NCBI GenBank assembly: GCA_023614405.1
Contig: CM042697.1
Location: forward strand, 189,719,189 to 189,783,188
Length of the DNA stretch: 64,000 nt
Origin: Avena insularis
Taxonomy: Eukaryota; Streptophyta; Magnoliopsida; Poales; Poaceae
Direction: 5' to 3'
In this document: positions 9,188 through 21,859 of the stretch, piece after piece
How the letters are laid out: every line of letters begins with the position of its first letter
Numbering within the stretch: position 1 is the first letter of the stretch
Position numbers and translations under genes: made by a program
The notes under the pieces: model-generated
Database searches by the model: none
The model's input: the letters and a program-made list of their open reading frames with translations, nothing else
What the model was told of the DNA's origin: nothing

Positions 9188-12100
9188 TGCGGTGACCCAA
9201 CATACCAATGCATGTGTAGTAAACTATAGTCGTTGACATACAGAAGTTGCGGTCAATAAAGTAGGGATCATCAAAACACCGAACCATACGATGTAAAGAC
9301 GATTTTCAGTGCTAGTTATCCAGTTGCAGAAGTGACCCCACATGCTTGTACTTTCACATCTCTCTAAAATTGCATCCACTGAACACAGTTCCGTAAATAT
9401 CACATCCCTTAGAGTGGTACAACAGAAACAGTGCGGGTCCATATTACAAACATACACACATTATTATTATTACAATACCAGAAGTTCAAGACTTCAAAAG
9501 ATTCAACTTACAAACCACATATAAAGTGTTTCGGTGGAAGTTTTAAAGTGACAACTTCAACTCCTAATTGAGCTCATCAACTTATTATATATGGTTCATG
9601 TTGCTCGACTCAATTAGTTACTAATAATTAAGGCAACTAATCTGCCTCGTTGTCGTCCACTCCATATCTGATCTCGTAGTCCATCCCTTCCGCACCGCCC
9701 GACAGATCAAGCTCCTCGTAGAAGACATCATCTTGACATTCTGCTGCATACAGAGGAGTTTCTTCTGGATTCTCAGAGTCTAAGTACGATATCAAAGGAA
9801 AGGGTGAGTAACAACGTTACCCAGCAAGTTCATTATATGCAAGGTGGGAAGTTTGATGCTCTATCTACCACCTTGGACTATTAGTCCTTGGCACAGTGCA
9901 GTTTTCGTAAATCTTTCTTCAAAGATTGACTGTATTGTTAAAAACTATGCCCATCAGCCTTCACAGGTTGACCAGAACTTTCATGGAGTTCCTTTCCTGC
10001 CGCATTCATAGCTCCTTCCCAGAACAGGAAGTAACAAATTATAGTTCTTACACTCTGCATAGGTGCGTTACTTTACCCATGAGAGATCAACTCCTTGTTG
10101 CACAATCGGGCGTACTTTCCTGTCCACAATTCTATGATGTGGGGCCTAGTAGGTGATCCAAACCAATCACTGCTCCCTTCGCGACCCCGCGTGTCTCCTT
10201 GGTGTACACCATGCCCACCTATTGAATTAAGGCAATGGTTAGTACAGACCGTCAGATGCTAGAACTATCGTGGGACGTTGAGGGTTCCCACCCATATGCT
10301 GCATATCGTCTATGAGTTACCAAATAATGCATGCTATGAGGATAACAGCCATGACCTGCACATCCGGCTACATGCGAGAGGAAGAATATACAACTGACTT
10401 CTCCGTCCCATTCCAAATCTCATGGTTAACAAGGGTTGTTAAGTCCTAGGTGATTAATATTATTGCAAATGGAAACCTAGGTTCCATTGCTCACCTTATC
10501 CATATCATCACTTAGGATGATATCAACATTTATTTGTTTTTGAGAAAATAACATTTTCTTTCTTTGAAACATAGATGATAACACACAATTTATAAATAAT
10601 TTGATAAGTACATGAGCAAGTGATAAACTTGCCTTGTGATTGCAAGGTAGTAAAGTCGGATGCTTGCACTGGACCTTGAGCTTCTATGTCTACAAAACAC
10701 CATTATTGCCCGGTAAGGAAAATATTTAAAGAAGCAACATTTAATATGCATAGTAATGTCATGCATTATTTATTGTTTAATTTCTTTGTGTGTTTTACCC
10801 AATACTTTAGTTTCTGGAATTTTATTTATGTCATAAAGGAATTTATTTTAAAGAATAATCTTAATATTTTTTTAAAACATTAAATTCAATGTTTATAATT
10901 TAATATATTATTAATAGATTTAAAAACTACTTTTTATTTAATTTTAAATCTTATATTTATTTACTTAATAATTATTTTTAAGAGTAAGCATTTTAATTAA
11001 GAAGATTTTATTTTGGTATTCTTAAATATTAATTTAGTATATTTCTATAATACTATAATGACTAAATAGGATAAATGTCATTTTTATTTATTTTTATGTA
11101 TTTTCTTGATTTTTCAAAAATTCCATAAGTAATATATATTAAAAAATCTTTAACCAAAATTCATTTATTAAAAATGGTTTCTTAATTTAATTTACTAGGT
11201 TATTTTATTATGAATCTAAAAATATATTGTTTGTATTTTTAGGACATTTATTTTATTTTCTATGATTTATTGAGGTCTAGGGGTATTTTGGTCTTTTACT
11301 TAATTATTAAAATCCCTGTTAGGGGTTTGGGCCAACCCATTGGGCTATTTGGGCCCATCTTGGCCCAATTGGCCTGGTCAAAGGACCTACTCGAAGGTGT
11401 ACTGGCCTTATCGGCCCAGTTCACTACCTCCACTCTCTCTCGTTCTCACCTCTTCTCCTCCTCGACCTCATGGTCGCCGAGACCGCCGTCGTGCGATTCC
11501 CGCAGCCATGTTCCTCTCTGGCTGCCGCCGTGGTGCATGGTGTAGATGTAAACTCTGCTTCTTCATCTAGTCCAATTCGATCTGGATTTGGAGCTCTTCT
11601 GTGGCTAGGCTGGCTCCGTCCCGAAACCTAGGGTTTGGGGTGGTGCCGGTGATGCCTCCACCGCTGCTGTAGTGGTGCCATGGGTGTTCGGGTGTTGCGG
11701 TGGTGGTGCTGCTCGTCCTCAAGCATTGCTGTGGCCGCCTCCTCGGCTCGGTGCGGGTTGTAGCGCCCCTTTGGTGCTCCTCGTGTCTCCATGTGCTCGT
11801 CGGCCTCTCTGTTTCCTCTTCTAAATTACAGCGAGGACCTTCGGTGAGTTTGATCTTGATCCCCCTTGTGATTGCTTGTTCTCTGCCCTTCCTGAGCTAT
11901 GGTGTGTGTCTCGGTTGTGCATCCCTAATTAGGATTCTTATCCTGTTCTAGGGTTTTCTCCCTCTGTTTAGTTGTACATGATGAACTGGAACTAGTGGTG
12001 GTGACTAATGCGGATTGTGATCAATTACACTTAATTGCTCATTGTTCTCATTTGATTATATGATGCTAGTGGCCTTATAGTACTGATTCCAGTTGATAAT

Positions 12101-14254
12101 TGAGCATGTACAAGATGGTAATGTTACTCTGGAATCTAACTAGTTGTATTGGTGATTTTTGGGTTCATCTACTGTCAATATATTAGTACTGATAGTAGCA
12201 TTATCAGTGATTACTCACTGAATTGTTAACCTCTTACTTGTGAGATGAGATTTGGAGGTAGGGTAGTAATATGATTATAGTGATACCTTGATTATGTGGA
12301 TGAGTATAGTCTTGATAATGATTCCTGGTTAAATTCCAGGAAGATGATATTATAGATTTAATTATGCAAGCTCAACAATGGCTCTGCTTGATTTAGAACC
12401 TAACTTTGTGACACCATCTTTTAAATGGCACACAAGTTTATGTTCTACTATTGGCTTGATTATGTTGGGCTTAGTATTGGATTTGAATCAAAGTTAAGTT
12501 GGAATCTTATTCTTAAACTTGTCTGCCTGTGATGTTGGTCTGAGGCATAGGAACTAGTTTCCTACCTTGTTGTCCCTAATATAAATGTTCTGGTATTATT
12601 ATTAGTTACTGGATCTTGAATCCTGTTGGCTAAGATGGTTGGGTTTCTCATAGATTTATAATGGTTCATAGGATTTATGAATTCTGAGGTGCTACTACAT
12701 TAGGAGATGTGCCCAGAATTTATAAGCTAAACTATGGACATGTTGGAAAATATGATTTGGCTATCATATCCAGGATCTATGATGCTGGTCTGATATCCTG
12801 GTTGGTTTGGTAGAATTGAAGTATACTTTTTATTGAAAAGATCCTATATGATGGATTCACCCCACTTGGGTGATTTTTGAGAGATCTAGATATAAAACAA
12901 CACATAAATCTTAGTCTAGAGAAGATAATAAGATCATGTGATGGTTTTATTTCACTCACCACAATAGTTGATTTTGTTGTGGTCGTGGCTGGTTGATTTG
13001 GTTGGATGGATCTTCTTGATGGTGCTGCTGGCTTGAGCTTGTCCTTCTCCTTCTGGTTACTATAACTTGGCCTTGATATCGCCCTTCACCTTCTGGTTCC
13101 TGTAAGCTTGGCCTTGCTGTCCACCTGATCCACCCCCTCCTTATGTCACCATCTGGTGAGTGCTGAGATGATCTTGTGTGTGTGGTTGGGTTGATGATTT
13201 TTCTTGGATCTTGCTAAGCTCAGTGTGCTCCTGGTTTGGTGTTTGAAGTAAAAATTTGCTACTGTGATCCTTGCCACAGCTGGCTCATCCTTTTTCTTAT
13301 GTAGCTGCTGCTACTGTGTTGACAGCTCTCACCATGCATTTAGGTGATTGTGCTTCATGTGTGCTTGGTAAATGGTTTGGATCAGATCGATGAGCTTTTA
13401 TACCTTTTGATCTTTAACTTTTACTCTCCCGGTGAAACTTTCCCCTCTTACTTGCTGTTAATATCTGTATTGTGGCTTATTTATTATGAAAGAACAATTC
13501 TTCATATTGGTGAAACTTGCCTCTTTAATAATACTCAATGATGTAATAGGACAGTGCACCTCACTGCTCTCCACTGAGATTATTCTAATAACTAACCTTT
13601 TATTTTCCTTTTTGTTTGTTTTAAATTTTGTTGCAGGTATAATATCTGATGTTCAAGATTTAGTATAGGTTTAGATAGATAAGTAGATTTTCATTGTAAT
13701 CTTTATTGATTCATTTGTAAAGATTTCGTAATATCATATTTTATTATTTTTGTAATAATATTGTAATAGTTTATTCTTTAAATTTCAATTGTTGTAATTT
13801 CTTTACTATAATGAAACTTTTCATTAATTTAATAAGTTCCTCTTTTAAACTGTTTATGGAATAAAGATAAAGAATAAGAATTCATTGCTTATCAAAATTA
13901 CCTTACTTTGAATCCTATTATTTATTATTATCTCATTATTATAACAAATATTATTACTAATTCATTTTAAAAATCATTTTAAAAATAACAAATCTTAACT
14001 TTTAAATATAAGTTCAATTTTCAAATTTGAATTCAAATTCTCCCCCTCAAAACACATTTATCCAAAAAGATCATGTCAGAATTTATAACGATCACTCTCA
14101 ATATCTATTCCTAAACACAAAGAGTGAAAGAAACTCTGATCACTTTAGGTTTTTTGTTTGGCAAAAATTTTACCCACATTTACAGATGAATGCATGCATA
14201 TGCACAAATTCCTAATTCTGCCCTTCGTTGGTTCCTAAATGCTTGGATGTTACA
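9188..14254 (-). repeat. 3' LTR of E1 (about 5.07 kb)
   Basis: Minus strand starts TGTAACATCC at 14254, next to the polypurine tract, and ends GGGTCACCGCA at 9188. Bases 9188 to about 10545 align with 20568-21859, the partner LTR, except for a chloroplast insert. The rest has no partner left in the window. 10700-11260 and 13650-14010 are very AT-rich; 11280-11960 is GC-rich with several GGCCCA/TGGGCC motifs. Confidence 0.85.
9238..9374 (-). other. psbA: Plastid DNA insert: 5' part of psbA (NUPT)
   Basis: Minus strand encodes [19 protein letters not shown] followed by [18 protein letters not shown] and TLLTATSV. This is the N-terminus of photosystem II protein D1 from about residue 3 to 47, with a few substitutions (R to C, L to M, R to H, G to V). 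It lies between LTR bases that are adjacent in the partner LTR (near 20617), so it inserted into this LTR copy after E1 had landed. It is a fragment with no start or rest of the gene, and hence not functional. Confidence 0.93.
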
Positions 14255-14267
14255 GACTTCCCCCCTT
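14255..14267 (-). other. Polypurine tract of E1
   Basis: Minus strand reads AAGGGGGGAAGTC directly before the LTR start TGTAACATCC. This purine run primes plus-strand DNA synthesis in LTR elements. Confidence 0.85.
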
Positions 14268-14433
14268 AAATTAAACTTCATCCCGACGTTTGCCGAAGTG
14301 TACCTGAATAGTTCTGGATAGACTTCTCTGAAGTCATCCTCTTTCTCCTAGGTGGCTTCCCTCTCAGGGTGATGCTCCCACTGTACTTTGCAGTACTTGA
14401 TTGCCATGTTTCTCAATCTTTTCCATTTCTCTT

Positions 14434-15660
14434 CTAGAATTTTACGGGTTTCTCAACATACGTCAAATTTGCTTGTAATTCCACTTCTTGATATGTGATT
14501 GCATCATCAGTAACCTTAAGACATTTTCGGAGTTGTGACACATGGAAAACATTGTGAACTGGAGCCACTCTTGGTGGTAACTCTAAAGCATAAGCTATAG
14601 TCCTATTCTGACTCAGTACTTTAAATGGTCCTATATATCTAGGACTTAGTTTACCTTTAACTCCGAGCCTCTTAACTCCTTTCATTGGGCTTACTTTGAG
14701 ATATACCATATCTCCTACTTCAGGATGCCATGATCTTCGACTTTGATCAGCATAACTTTTCTGTCTACTTTGATCTATTTTCAATCTATCCTTGATTATA
14801 TCGATGATATCTTCCCTTTCCTTGATACAGTCTGGTGCAAATTCCTTGCTACTTCCAGGATCATACCAACATATTGGTGATCTACATTTCTTTCCATAGA
14901 GTACTTGATATGGAGCTGCCTTAAGACTACTCTGATAGATGTTGTTGTAATAAAATTCTGCTAATGGTAGATGATCTTCCCATGAACCTCCAAAATCTAA
15001 TGCACAAGCCCTAAGAATGTCTTCCAATATTTGATTGGTTCTTTCAGTGTGACCTCTAGTTTTTGGATGATAGGTTGTGCTAAACTCTAACTTTGAACCA
15101 AGTGATTCATGTAATTGTTTCCAAAATGCTGAAGTAAACACAGATCCTCTATCAGATACGATCTTCATGGGCACTTCGTGCTTACTTACTATCTCTTTGA
15201 CATATACTTGTACTAACTTCTTGGCATTATCTTTCTGATTTACTGGAATAAAATGTGCACTTTTTATGAGTCTATCCACAATCACCCATATCATATCCTT
15301 CCGTTTTGGTGTCATGGGTAATCCTGTGATAAAATCCATACCAATTTCCTCCCATTTCCATTCTGGAATTTCCAAAGGTTGTAATGGTCCTGATGGATTT
15401 TGATGTTCAGCTTTTACCCTTTGTCAAGTATGGCATTCCGACACATATTTTTCAATGTCTCTTTTCATGTTATTCCACCAGAATAATTCTTTCAAATCCA
15501 TGTAAATCTTGGTACTTCATGGATGAATGGAATATGGTGTCTCATGTTCCTCTCGGAGTATCACTTCACGAATTTCTGACACATCTGGAACACAAAGACG
15601 ATCTTGGAACCATAGAGATCCATAATCTCCTAAGCGAAAAACTAATGCTTGACCTTGAGA
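14434..15660 (-). pseudogene. E1 integrase (zinc finger, catalytic core, chromovirus C-terminus)
   Basis: Upstream of the open frame (15660-15376) lies the H2C2 region ([17 protein letters not shown] ... ECHT), where the second cysteine of the CxxC pair is replaced by a TGA stop and another TGA sits in the preceding IHP segment. The open frame 15375-14434 (313 residues) has the catalytic core: IGMDFITGLP, VSDRGSVF and HPKTRGHTERTNQ supply the D, D and E residues. The C-terminal end has HPEVGDMVYLKVSP and PVHNVFHVSQLRKCL. Integrase joins the cDNA to the target. Nonsense mutations make it inactive. Confidence 0.9.
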
Positions 15661-15666
15661 CATCCT

Positions 15667-16982
15667 TCAAATTTCTTCAGCAATGAAAGGATCTTTAGCT
15701 TGATGTCTAAAAATTTCATGCCTTAGATCACTATTCTGTTCTACAACTACTCGCATGGTAGCTAGTCCTCCAAGAATCTCTGTTCTTATGAATTGAAGTT
15801 CTAACCATTCCAAATCCATTTGTAGCTCTTTTGGTAATTCTCTATTGATAGGCTGAATATCTGTGCTCTTTCGACTTAAAGCATCTGCCACAACATTGGC
15901 CTTTCCAGGGGTATAATTGATTGTTAGATCATAAACTTTGATTAACTCCAACCAACGCTTCTGTCTCATATTCAATTCCTTTTGAGTGAAGAAATATTTG
16001 AGACTTTTGTGGTCAGTGTATAACTTACACCTTGCTCCATAGATAAAATGCCTCCAACCTTTCAAGGAAATACTACTCCTCCTAACTCCAAATCATGTGT
16101 TGGATAATTGACTTCATGTGGTTTCAGTAATCTTGATCCGTAAGAAATGACTTTATGATCTTGCATTAACACACAACCTAATCCTTCTTTTGATGCGTCA
16201 CAGTATACAGTGTAATCCTTTCCTGTTTCAGGAACTGCTAAGATTGGGGTGATAGTTAACCTAGTTTTCAACTCTTGAAAGATTGCTTCACACTTCTCAT
16301 CCCAGATGAATGGTGTATTCTTTCTTAGAAATTTGGTCATCGGTCTAGCTATCTTGGAGAAAACTTGAATGAATCTCTGATAATAACCAGCCATACCCAA
16401 GAAACCTCAGATTTGCTTCACATTGGTTGGTGCAGTCCACTCTAACGCAGATTGAACTTTGGATGGATTTATAGCAATCCCATCCTTACTGATCACATGA
16501 CCAAGGAATTCTTCCTCATCCAACCAAAATTAACACTTACTAAACTTAGCATAAAGCTTATGTTCTGTTAAGATCTGCAATCCTATTCTTAAATGATCTG
16601 CATGCTCTTCCTTATCCATTGAATATATCAAAATATCATCAATAAACATTATGACAAACTTGTCTAAGTACAACATGAAGATTTTGTTCATCAAATTCAT
16701 GAATATTGCTGGTGCGTTGGTCAAACCAAAAGGTACGACAAGATACTCATGGTGTCCATACCTTGAGACAAATGCTGTCTTTGGGACATATTCCGGTTTG
16801 ATTTTTATTTGGTGGTATCTTGATCTTAGATCAATCTTGGAAAATACTCTAGCTCCCTTAACTTGATAAAACATATCTTGAATTCTTGGCAATGGGTGCT
16901 TATTTTTGATGGTAACATTGTTGAGATTTCTATAGTCCCCACACATCCTTGGTCCTCCATCTCTTTTAACTACAAAGATCAC
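15667..16982 (-). pseudogene. E1 reverse transcriptase and RNase H
   Basis: RT segment 16982-16530 contains [44 protein letters not shown] and the catalytic [10 protein letters not shown] stop and shift separate the following segment 16400-16062, with [36 protein letters not shown] and the start of RNase H. 16065-15667 completes RNase H ([40 protein letters not shown]). The gene copies RNA into DNA and removes the RNA strand. The order RT-RNaseH-integrase is that of Ty3/Gypsy. Broken into at least three frames. Confidence 0.92.
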
Positions 16983-17054
16983 CAGAGTTCCCTTTGGAGA
17001 TACACTTTCTTGAATGAATCCCTTTCTGGCTAACTCATCAATTTGCTCTTTAAG

Positions 17055-17625
17055 CTATTTTAATTCCTTCGGACCCATCTTGTATGGTGCTTGAGCTATT
17101 GGTGGTGTACCTGGAATTAGATGAATAGTGAAGCCTATTTCCCGATCTGGTGGCATTCCTGGTAACTCTGCTGGGAAAACATCTTGGAACTCATTTACTA
17201 CAGGAATATCCTCTAACTTGACCTCCTTCATTGAGTTAAATTGAAGATCTACCATGATATGGCTGTGCTTATCTGCCTGATATACCATCCTTTCTCCACT
17301 TGGAGTCTTGATTGAGACAGTCTTATCCTCACAATTAATCCGAGATGCATGTTTAGACATCCAATGCATACCCAGCACTACTGCAATTCCCTTTAAAGGA
17401 ATCACATAAAGATCTGCAAAGTATGTACAACCATAGATCGAGATAACTTGATCTTGTTTAATGTGGCATAGAACAACATTTCCCCATGCCGTCACTACAG
17501 TCATAGGGTTTTCTAACGCTGCCCTTCTAATCCCGAATTTATCACAGAATTCTTCAGAAAATGAATGAAGTAGTTGCACCGGTATCAAATAAAACTTTTC
17601 CGGGATTAGTAAGGATATTGAGCGT
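17055..17625 (-). pseudogene. E1 aspartic protease and linker to RT
   Basis: The active site LFDTGATTSF is readable on the minus strand at about 17605-17575. It is separated by a stop from the frame 17588-17055, which carries the flap-side strand (YFADLYVIPLKGIAVVLGM) and the linker to RT (VVNEFQDVFPAELPGMPP, a conserved Gypsy motif). It would cleave the gag-pol polyprotein. Confidence 0.85.
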
Positions 17626-18809
17626 ACCTATCACTGCATGCTCGGAGTTATCCACCTCCAAGGTTGCACAATTCAGCTTTCTAGTAGGCCTGTTTCTTTT
17701 TCCATTATTGTTCTTGACAAAGTTTCCTCCTCTGTTGGGCTGTCTGTTACTTCCACTCGGTTGTCCTCCACCTTTAGTAGGCCAATCATCCGGTGGTTTA
17801 TTTGGACAATCGGGCTTGATATGACCTTTTTGCCCACAACCATAATAGATATCTACTGGCTTCTTGCATTCTCTCTAGAAATGCCCTAGAATTCCACAAT
17901 TATTGCAAATGACATTCCTCCGAAGATTGGACTGATTTCCACTGCTGTTCTTGTTGTTGTTGTAAGTTTTGTTCCTGGGTTTTATCTCTAGATTGTGTTT
18001 AGGTTTACTTGCGTGAATCCTCTTTGTTTCCTTCTTGGTTCTTTTCCTTCGATCCTCTTGAACATTTTATAGTCATCTTCAAAAGTGATGGCTGCATCCA
18101 GTAACTGCTCAAAAGTTTGTTTATTGGACAAACTCAACTGCATCTTTACGAATGGATTTAACCCTTGTAGAAAACGCTTCTTTCTCTTTTCCTCAGTGCT
18201 CACTTCATCCTCAGCATAGCGAGATAGTTGGCTAAACTCACGGATGTACTTCATGACACTAGTATATCCTTGCTGAAGCTCTTCAAACTCCCTACACTTC
18301 AAATCCATCACACTTTCAGGAACATGATACTCACGGAATCTCTGCTTGAACTCCTCCCAGGTATACTCTCTCCCTGGCGGTTGCATTTCTAACTGATTCT
18401 CCCACCACGATGTTGCATGTCCAGTCAAGAGATGGGTTGCATACCTCAACTTTTCTTCATCATTGCAACCTACAGTCTTTAACTTCCTCTCAGTATCCGC
18501 TAGACAATCCTCTGCATCCATTGGTTCTAGAGCTGATGCAAAAGGTAATGACCTTGCATTCTGGAAGTCGGAAAGACTCACTCCTCCTCATTCAGGTGCT
18601 CTCTGGTTTCTAGCTCGTCCCAAAAACTCTTCCAAAAATTTGTTCTGGGACTCTTGCATCATTTGCATATATTGCATAAAGTTTTGCTCCATTAGAGGCC
18701 TCATTGGTGGTGGTAATGCTCCTTGATTCCCAGCATCTGCATATGCCTTCTCCTTAGCCTCGTGCTCCATGCTCTGCTGTTCAGATTCAGTTACTACACT
18801 CGATTCCAT
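17626..18809 (-). pseudogene. E1 gag capsid with zinc knuckles
   Basis: 18809-18588 encodes the N-terminal part. 18581-17988 encodes the Retrotrans_gag capsid domain (LKTVGCNDEEKLRYATHLL, TSWWENQLEMQPPG, YTWEEFKQRFREYHVPES, and FLQGLNPFVKMQL). Further down, two zinc-knuckle-like motifs are seen (CNNCGILGHF, then a TAG, then REC; and GCGQKGHIKPDC). The TAG inside the first knuckle is where family members often have glutamine. Gag forms the particle that packages the RNA. Confidence 0.88.
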
Positions 18810-19081
18810 GACCCCCTAGTCCTGCAACATAAAGTGAATACTCATAATTACATCATGCACATGTGTTCTGAGCTTGACTTCATGCATAGAACTAGTCACT
18901 CAATGGAAAACAAAACCAAATAAGATCCAAATATGCATTTCACATATTATATATTACAAACTATTTAGTAATACTAAGTCATTACAAACCGGTACCATAT
19001 ATGTATAAGATCACATAAAAAACACTACCTCACTTATTTAAATACATCTTTTTCTCATACTACAATACACAACCAGCTAAT

Positions 19082-20355
19082 TCATAAGTAATCTACGTCT
19101 TTAGTATCTGTGACGCTCATCATACATGCCTGAAGTCCAACCATGATGACGTGACATCCGTTGCACAGTTTGTGGACATACGGCCTTCCAGATAGAACAT
19201 ACTCGGTATCTGAAGTATCAGGACTTGAGTTATTACTTAGCCTGAGTGCATTGACTCCATCCAGCTCAGCTGAAAAGTCTTCAGAAACCTTTTCAACGTT
19301 ATCACTCACTTGCATCTCCTGATCTTCATTCCTAGAGTTATCATCAGAATACCCAGATTCCGCTGCTCCCAGGTGCTCTGTTGAGAAAGATAGTTAAACA
19401 CTGGATAATGTACATTCCCTGGGTTTGGAGAAGATGTTGATGATTCAAACACTCTCTCCTTAGGATCTTCTTCCTCCTAACTTCCTACAAATATGGTATT
19501 TCTACTACTATTATTAGGATTGATTCTCGTACCCATCCAACTGGATTGTCCAACATCTCTGTCAGACCCATCCACTGACATTTGATTCCCTCGGGATCCC
19601 TCAGGTGACCCTATTCTCCATCCATCAGAATTCTCGATAGGGAGTTCTGAATCAGATCCTTCCTCAGAAGCCTGTGATATAGAATACCTCATATCTAAAT
19701 TAGGATCATAGGTAGGTTCTGGTCTGGGTGAATAAGGATATGGTGTAAATGATTTGCGGTCTATAGTTTTATCCTTAAAGATTGGTTTTGCACTACTCCT
19801 TGCTTCATTCTCCAACTGAGATGCTAGCTGGTTCCTTCGTTCTGGATCAGTTAGATCCTCTAACATGTCATTTTTATCCTCTACTATGACTTGATGTATC
19901 TTATAAAAAGACGCAACAATTGTTCGATAACGATCAATAAACTTGGAATCTAACATAGGATGCTTCTTTACTAAAGTAAGATGATCCGGTACTTGCTTCG
20001 AGTCTATAGAATCATGAGGAATCACAGAAAATGTGATACCTTCTAACTCCTAGGCTTTATGCTCCCAAATATTGGTTATCGCCTCCAAAACAGCAACATG
20101 GTATGCTACGAAATGAATCCTACCTTCACCTATAGGTAGATCGTGATATAATCCAAGATCCTCTGGAAGTTGGATACTCACACGATACTTGGATAACATA
20201 CGACCATCCTAATAGGTTATGGTATTCACTAGGATCTTAGTTGGACAACTAAAAATCCTTAAAAGTTGATGAAGCTAATCAGTGAATGATCCTTGATAAT
20301 CATTGAGAGTCTCCTCTTTCCTTACCAAAGTTTGTTTGGGAATCTTTTGTGCCAT
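19082..20355 (-). pseudogene. E1 extra ORF between primer site and gag, unknown function
   Basis: The minus-strand ATG at 20355 starts MAQKIPKQTLVRKEE. One frame continues to about 19370 through four stops, all TAG (near 20277, 20217, 20052 and 19479). After a frameshift it goes on to the stop at 19082. Readable landmarks are SKYRVSIQLPEDLGLYHDLP, RIHFVAYHVAVLEAITNIW, FYKIHQVIVEDKND and a Ser/Pro/Asp-rich C-terminal half ending near HKLCNGCHVIMVG. The position, upstream of gag in the same strand, and the length of about 425 codons suggest a real extra gene of this family. I do not recognise a domain. Confidence 0.65.
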
Positions 20356-20553
20356 AACTCTGTATAACAAATATATTTTTATTAGTACTCAATAATATAT
20401 TGCATCATAACAAAGAATATCGCACTAAAATATATAACGGAATATTCTCATTTGAATACCTATTATACCCTTTTAGAGAATTCTTTATTGTTGCTATACA
20501 CTCCTATAGGTAATACCCTTTACTAGGTTTCCAACCTAAGGTCAAAGCAATTT

Positions 20554-20565
20554 GCTCTGATACCA
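20554..20565 (-). other. Primer-binding site of E1 (initiator tRNA-Met)
   Basis: Minus strand reads TGGTATCAGAGC, the complement of the 3' end of plant initiator tRNA-Met, two bases inside the LTR end. It fixes the element's orientation. Confidence 0.95.
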
Positions 20566-20567
20566 AC

Positions 20568-21859
20568 TGTGATGACCCAGCATACCACTGCATGTGTAGT
20601 ACACTATAGTCGTTGACATGACATCCAGAGAACACCGTTCCGTAAATATCACATCCCTCAGAGTGGTATAACAGAAACATTGCGGGTCCATATTACAAAC
20701 ATACACACATTATTATTATTACAATGCCAGGAGTTCAAGACTTCAAAAGATTCAACTTACAAACCACATATAAAGTATTTCAGCGGAAGTTTTAAAGTGA
20801 CAACTTCAACTCCTAATTGAGCCGAGCAACTTATTATATATGGTTCATGTTGCTCGACTCAATTAGTTACTAATAACTAAGGCAACTAATCTGACTCATT
20901 GCCGTCCACTCCATATCTGATCTTGTAGTCCACCCCTTCCACACCGCTCGACAGATCAGGCTCCTCGTCGAAGACATCATCCTGACATTCTGCTGCATAC
21001 AGAGGAGTTTCTTCTGGATTCTCAGACTCTAAGCAAGAGATCAAAGGAAAGGGTGAGTAGCAGCATTACCCAGCAAGTTCATTATATGCAAGGTGGGAAG
21101 TTTGATGCTCTATCTACCACCTGAGACTATTAGTTCTTGGCACTATGCAGTTTTCATAAATATTTCTTCAAAGATTGATTTTATTGTTAAAAACTATGCC
21201 CATCAGCCTTCATAGGTTAACCAAAACTTTCATGGAGTTCCTTTCCTGCCGCATTCGTAGCTCCTTCCCGGAACAGGGAGTAACAAGTTACAGTTCTTAC
21301 AATCTGCAGATGTGTGTTACTTTACCCATGAGAGATCAGCTCCTTGTTGCACAATCGGGCATACTTTCCCGTCCACAATTCCATGATGTGGGGCCCAGTA
21401 GGTGATCCAAGCCAATCACTGCTCCCTTCGTGACCCCGCATATCTCCTTGGTGTACACCATGCCCACCCATTGAATTATGGCAATGGTTAGTACAGACCG
21501 TCAGATGCTAGAACTATCATGGGACGTTGAGGGTTCCCACCCATATGATGCATATCCTCTATGAATTTCCAAATAATGCACGCTACGAGGATAACAGCCA
21601 TGGTCTGCACATCCGGCTACATGCGAGAGGAAGAAGATACAGCTGACTTCTCCGTCCCATTCCAAATCTCATGGTTAATGCATGATATACGACGCTAGAA
21701 TCACTGATGACAAGGGTTGTTAAGTCCTAGGTGATTAATCTTATTGCAAATGGAAACCTAGGTTCCATTGCTCACCTTATCCATATCATCACTTAGGATG
21801 ATATCAACATTTATTTGTTTTTGAGAAAATAATATTTTCTTTCTTTGAAACATAGATGA
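20568..21859 (-). repeat. 5' LTR of E1, truncated by E2
   Basis: Aligns with 9188 to about 10545. It ends at 21859, where the E2 LTR begins (AAACATAGATGA then TGTCGTGGG). It lacks the psbA insert found in the partner LTR. The remaining roughly 3.8 kb expected beyond E2 are not present right of 34003. Confidence 0.88.

Larger units (their letters stand above)
9188..21859 (-). mobile_element. E1: Ty3/Gypsy element with about 5-kb LTRs, chromovirus-like
   Basis: Order on the minus strand: 5' LTR (20568-21859, cut by E2), initiator-Met primer site, an extra ORF, gag, protease, RT, RNase H, integrase, polypurine tract, 3' LTR (9188-14254). The integrase C-terminus ends in the PVHNVFHVSQLRKCL motif typical of chromoviruses (Tekay/Del-like). 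The left outer flank is CCAAA (9183-9187). The right flank and target duplication are lost. All ORFs carry stops or frameshifts. Confidence 0.9.

Noticed and set aside
14434..18809. Endogenous pararetrovirus or caulimovirus-like insertion
   Set aside because: LTRs, a tRNA-Met primer site and an integrase with a chromovirus tail make this a Ty3/Gypsy retrotransposon; no movement protein or envelope is seen.
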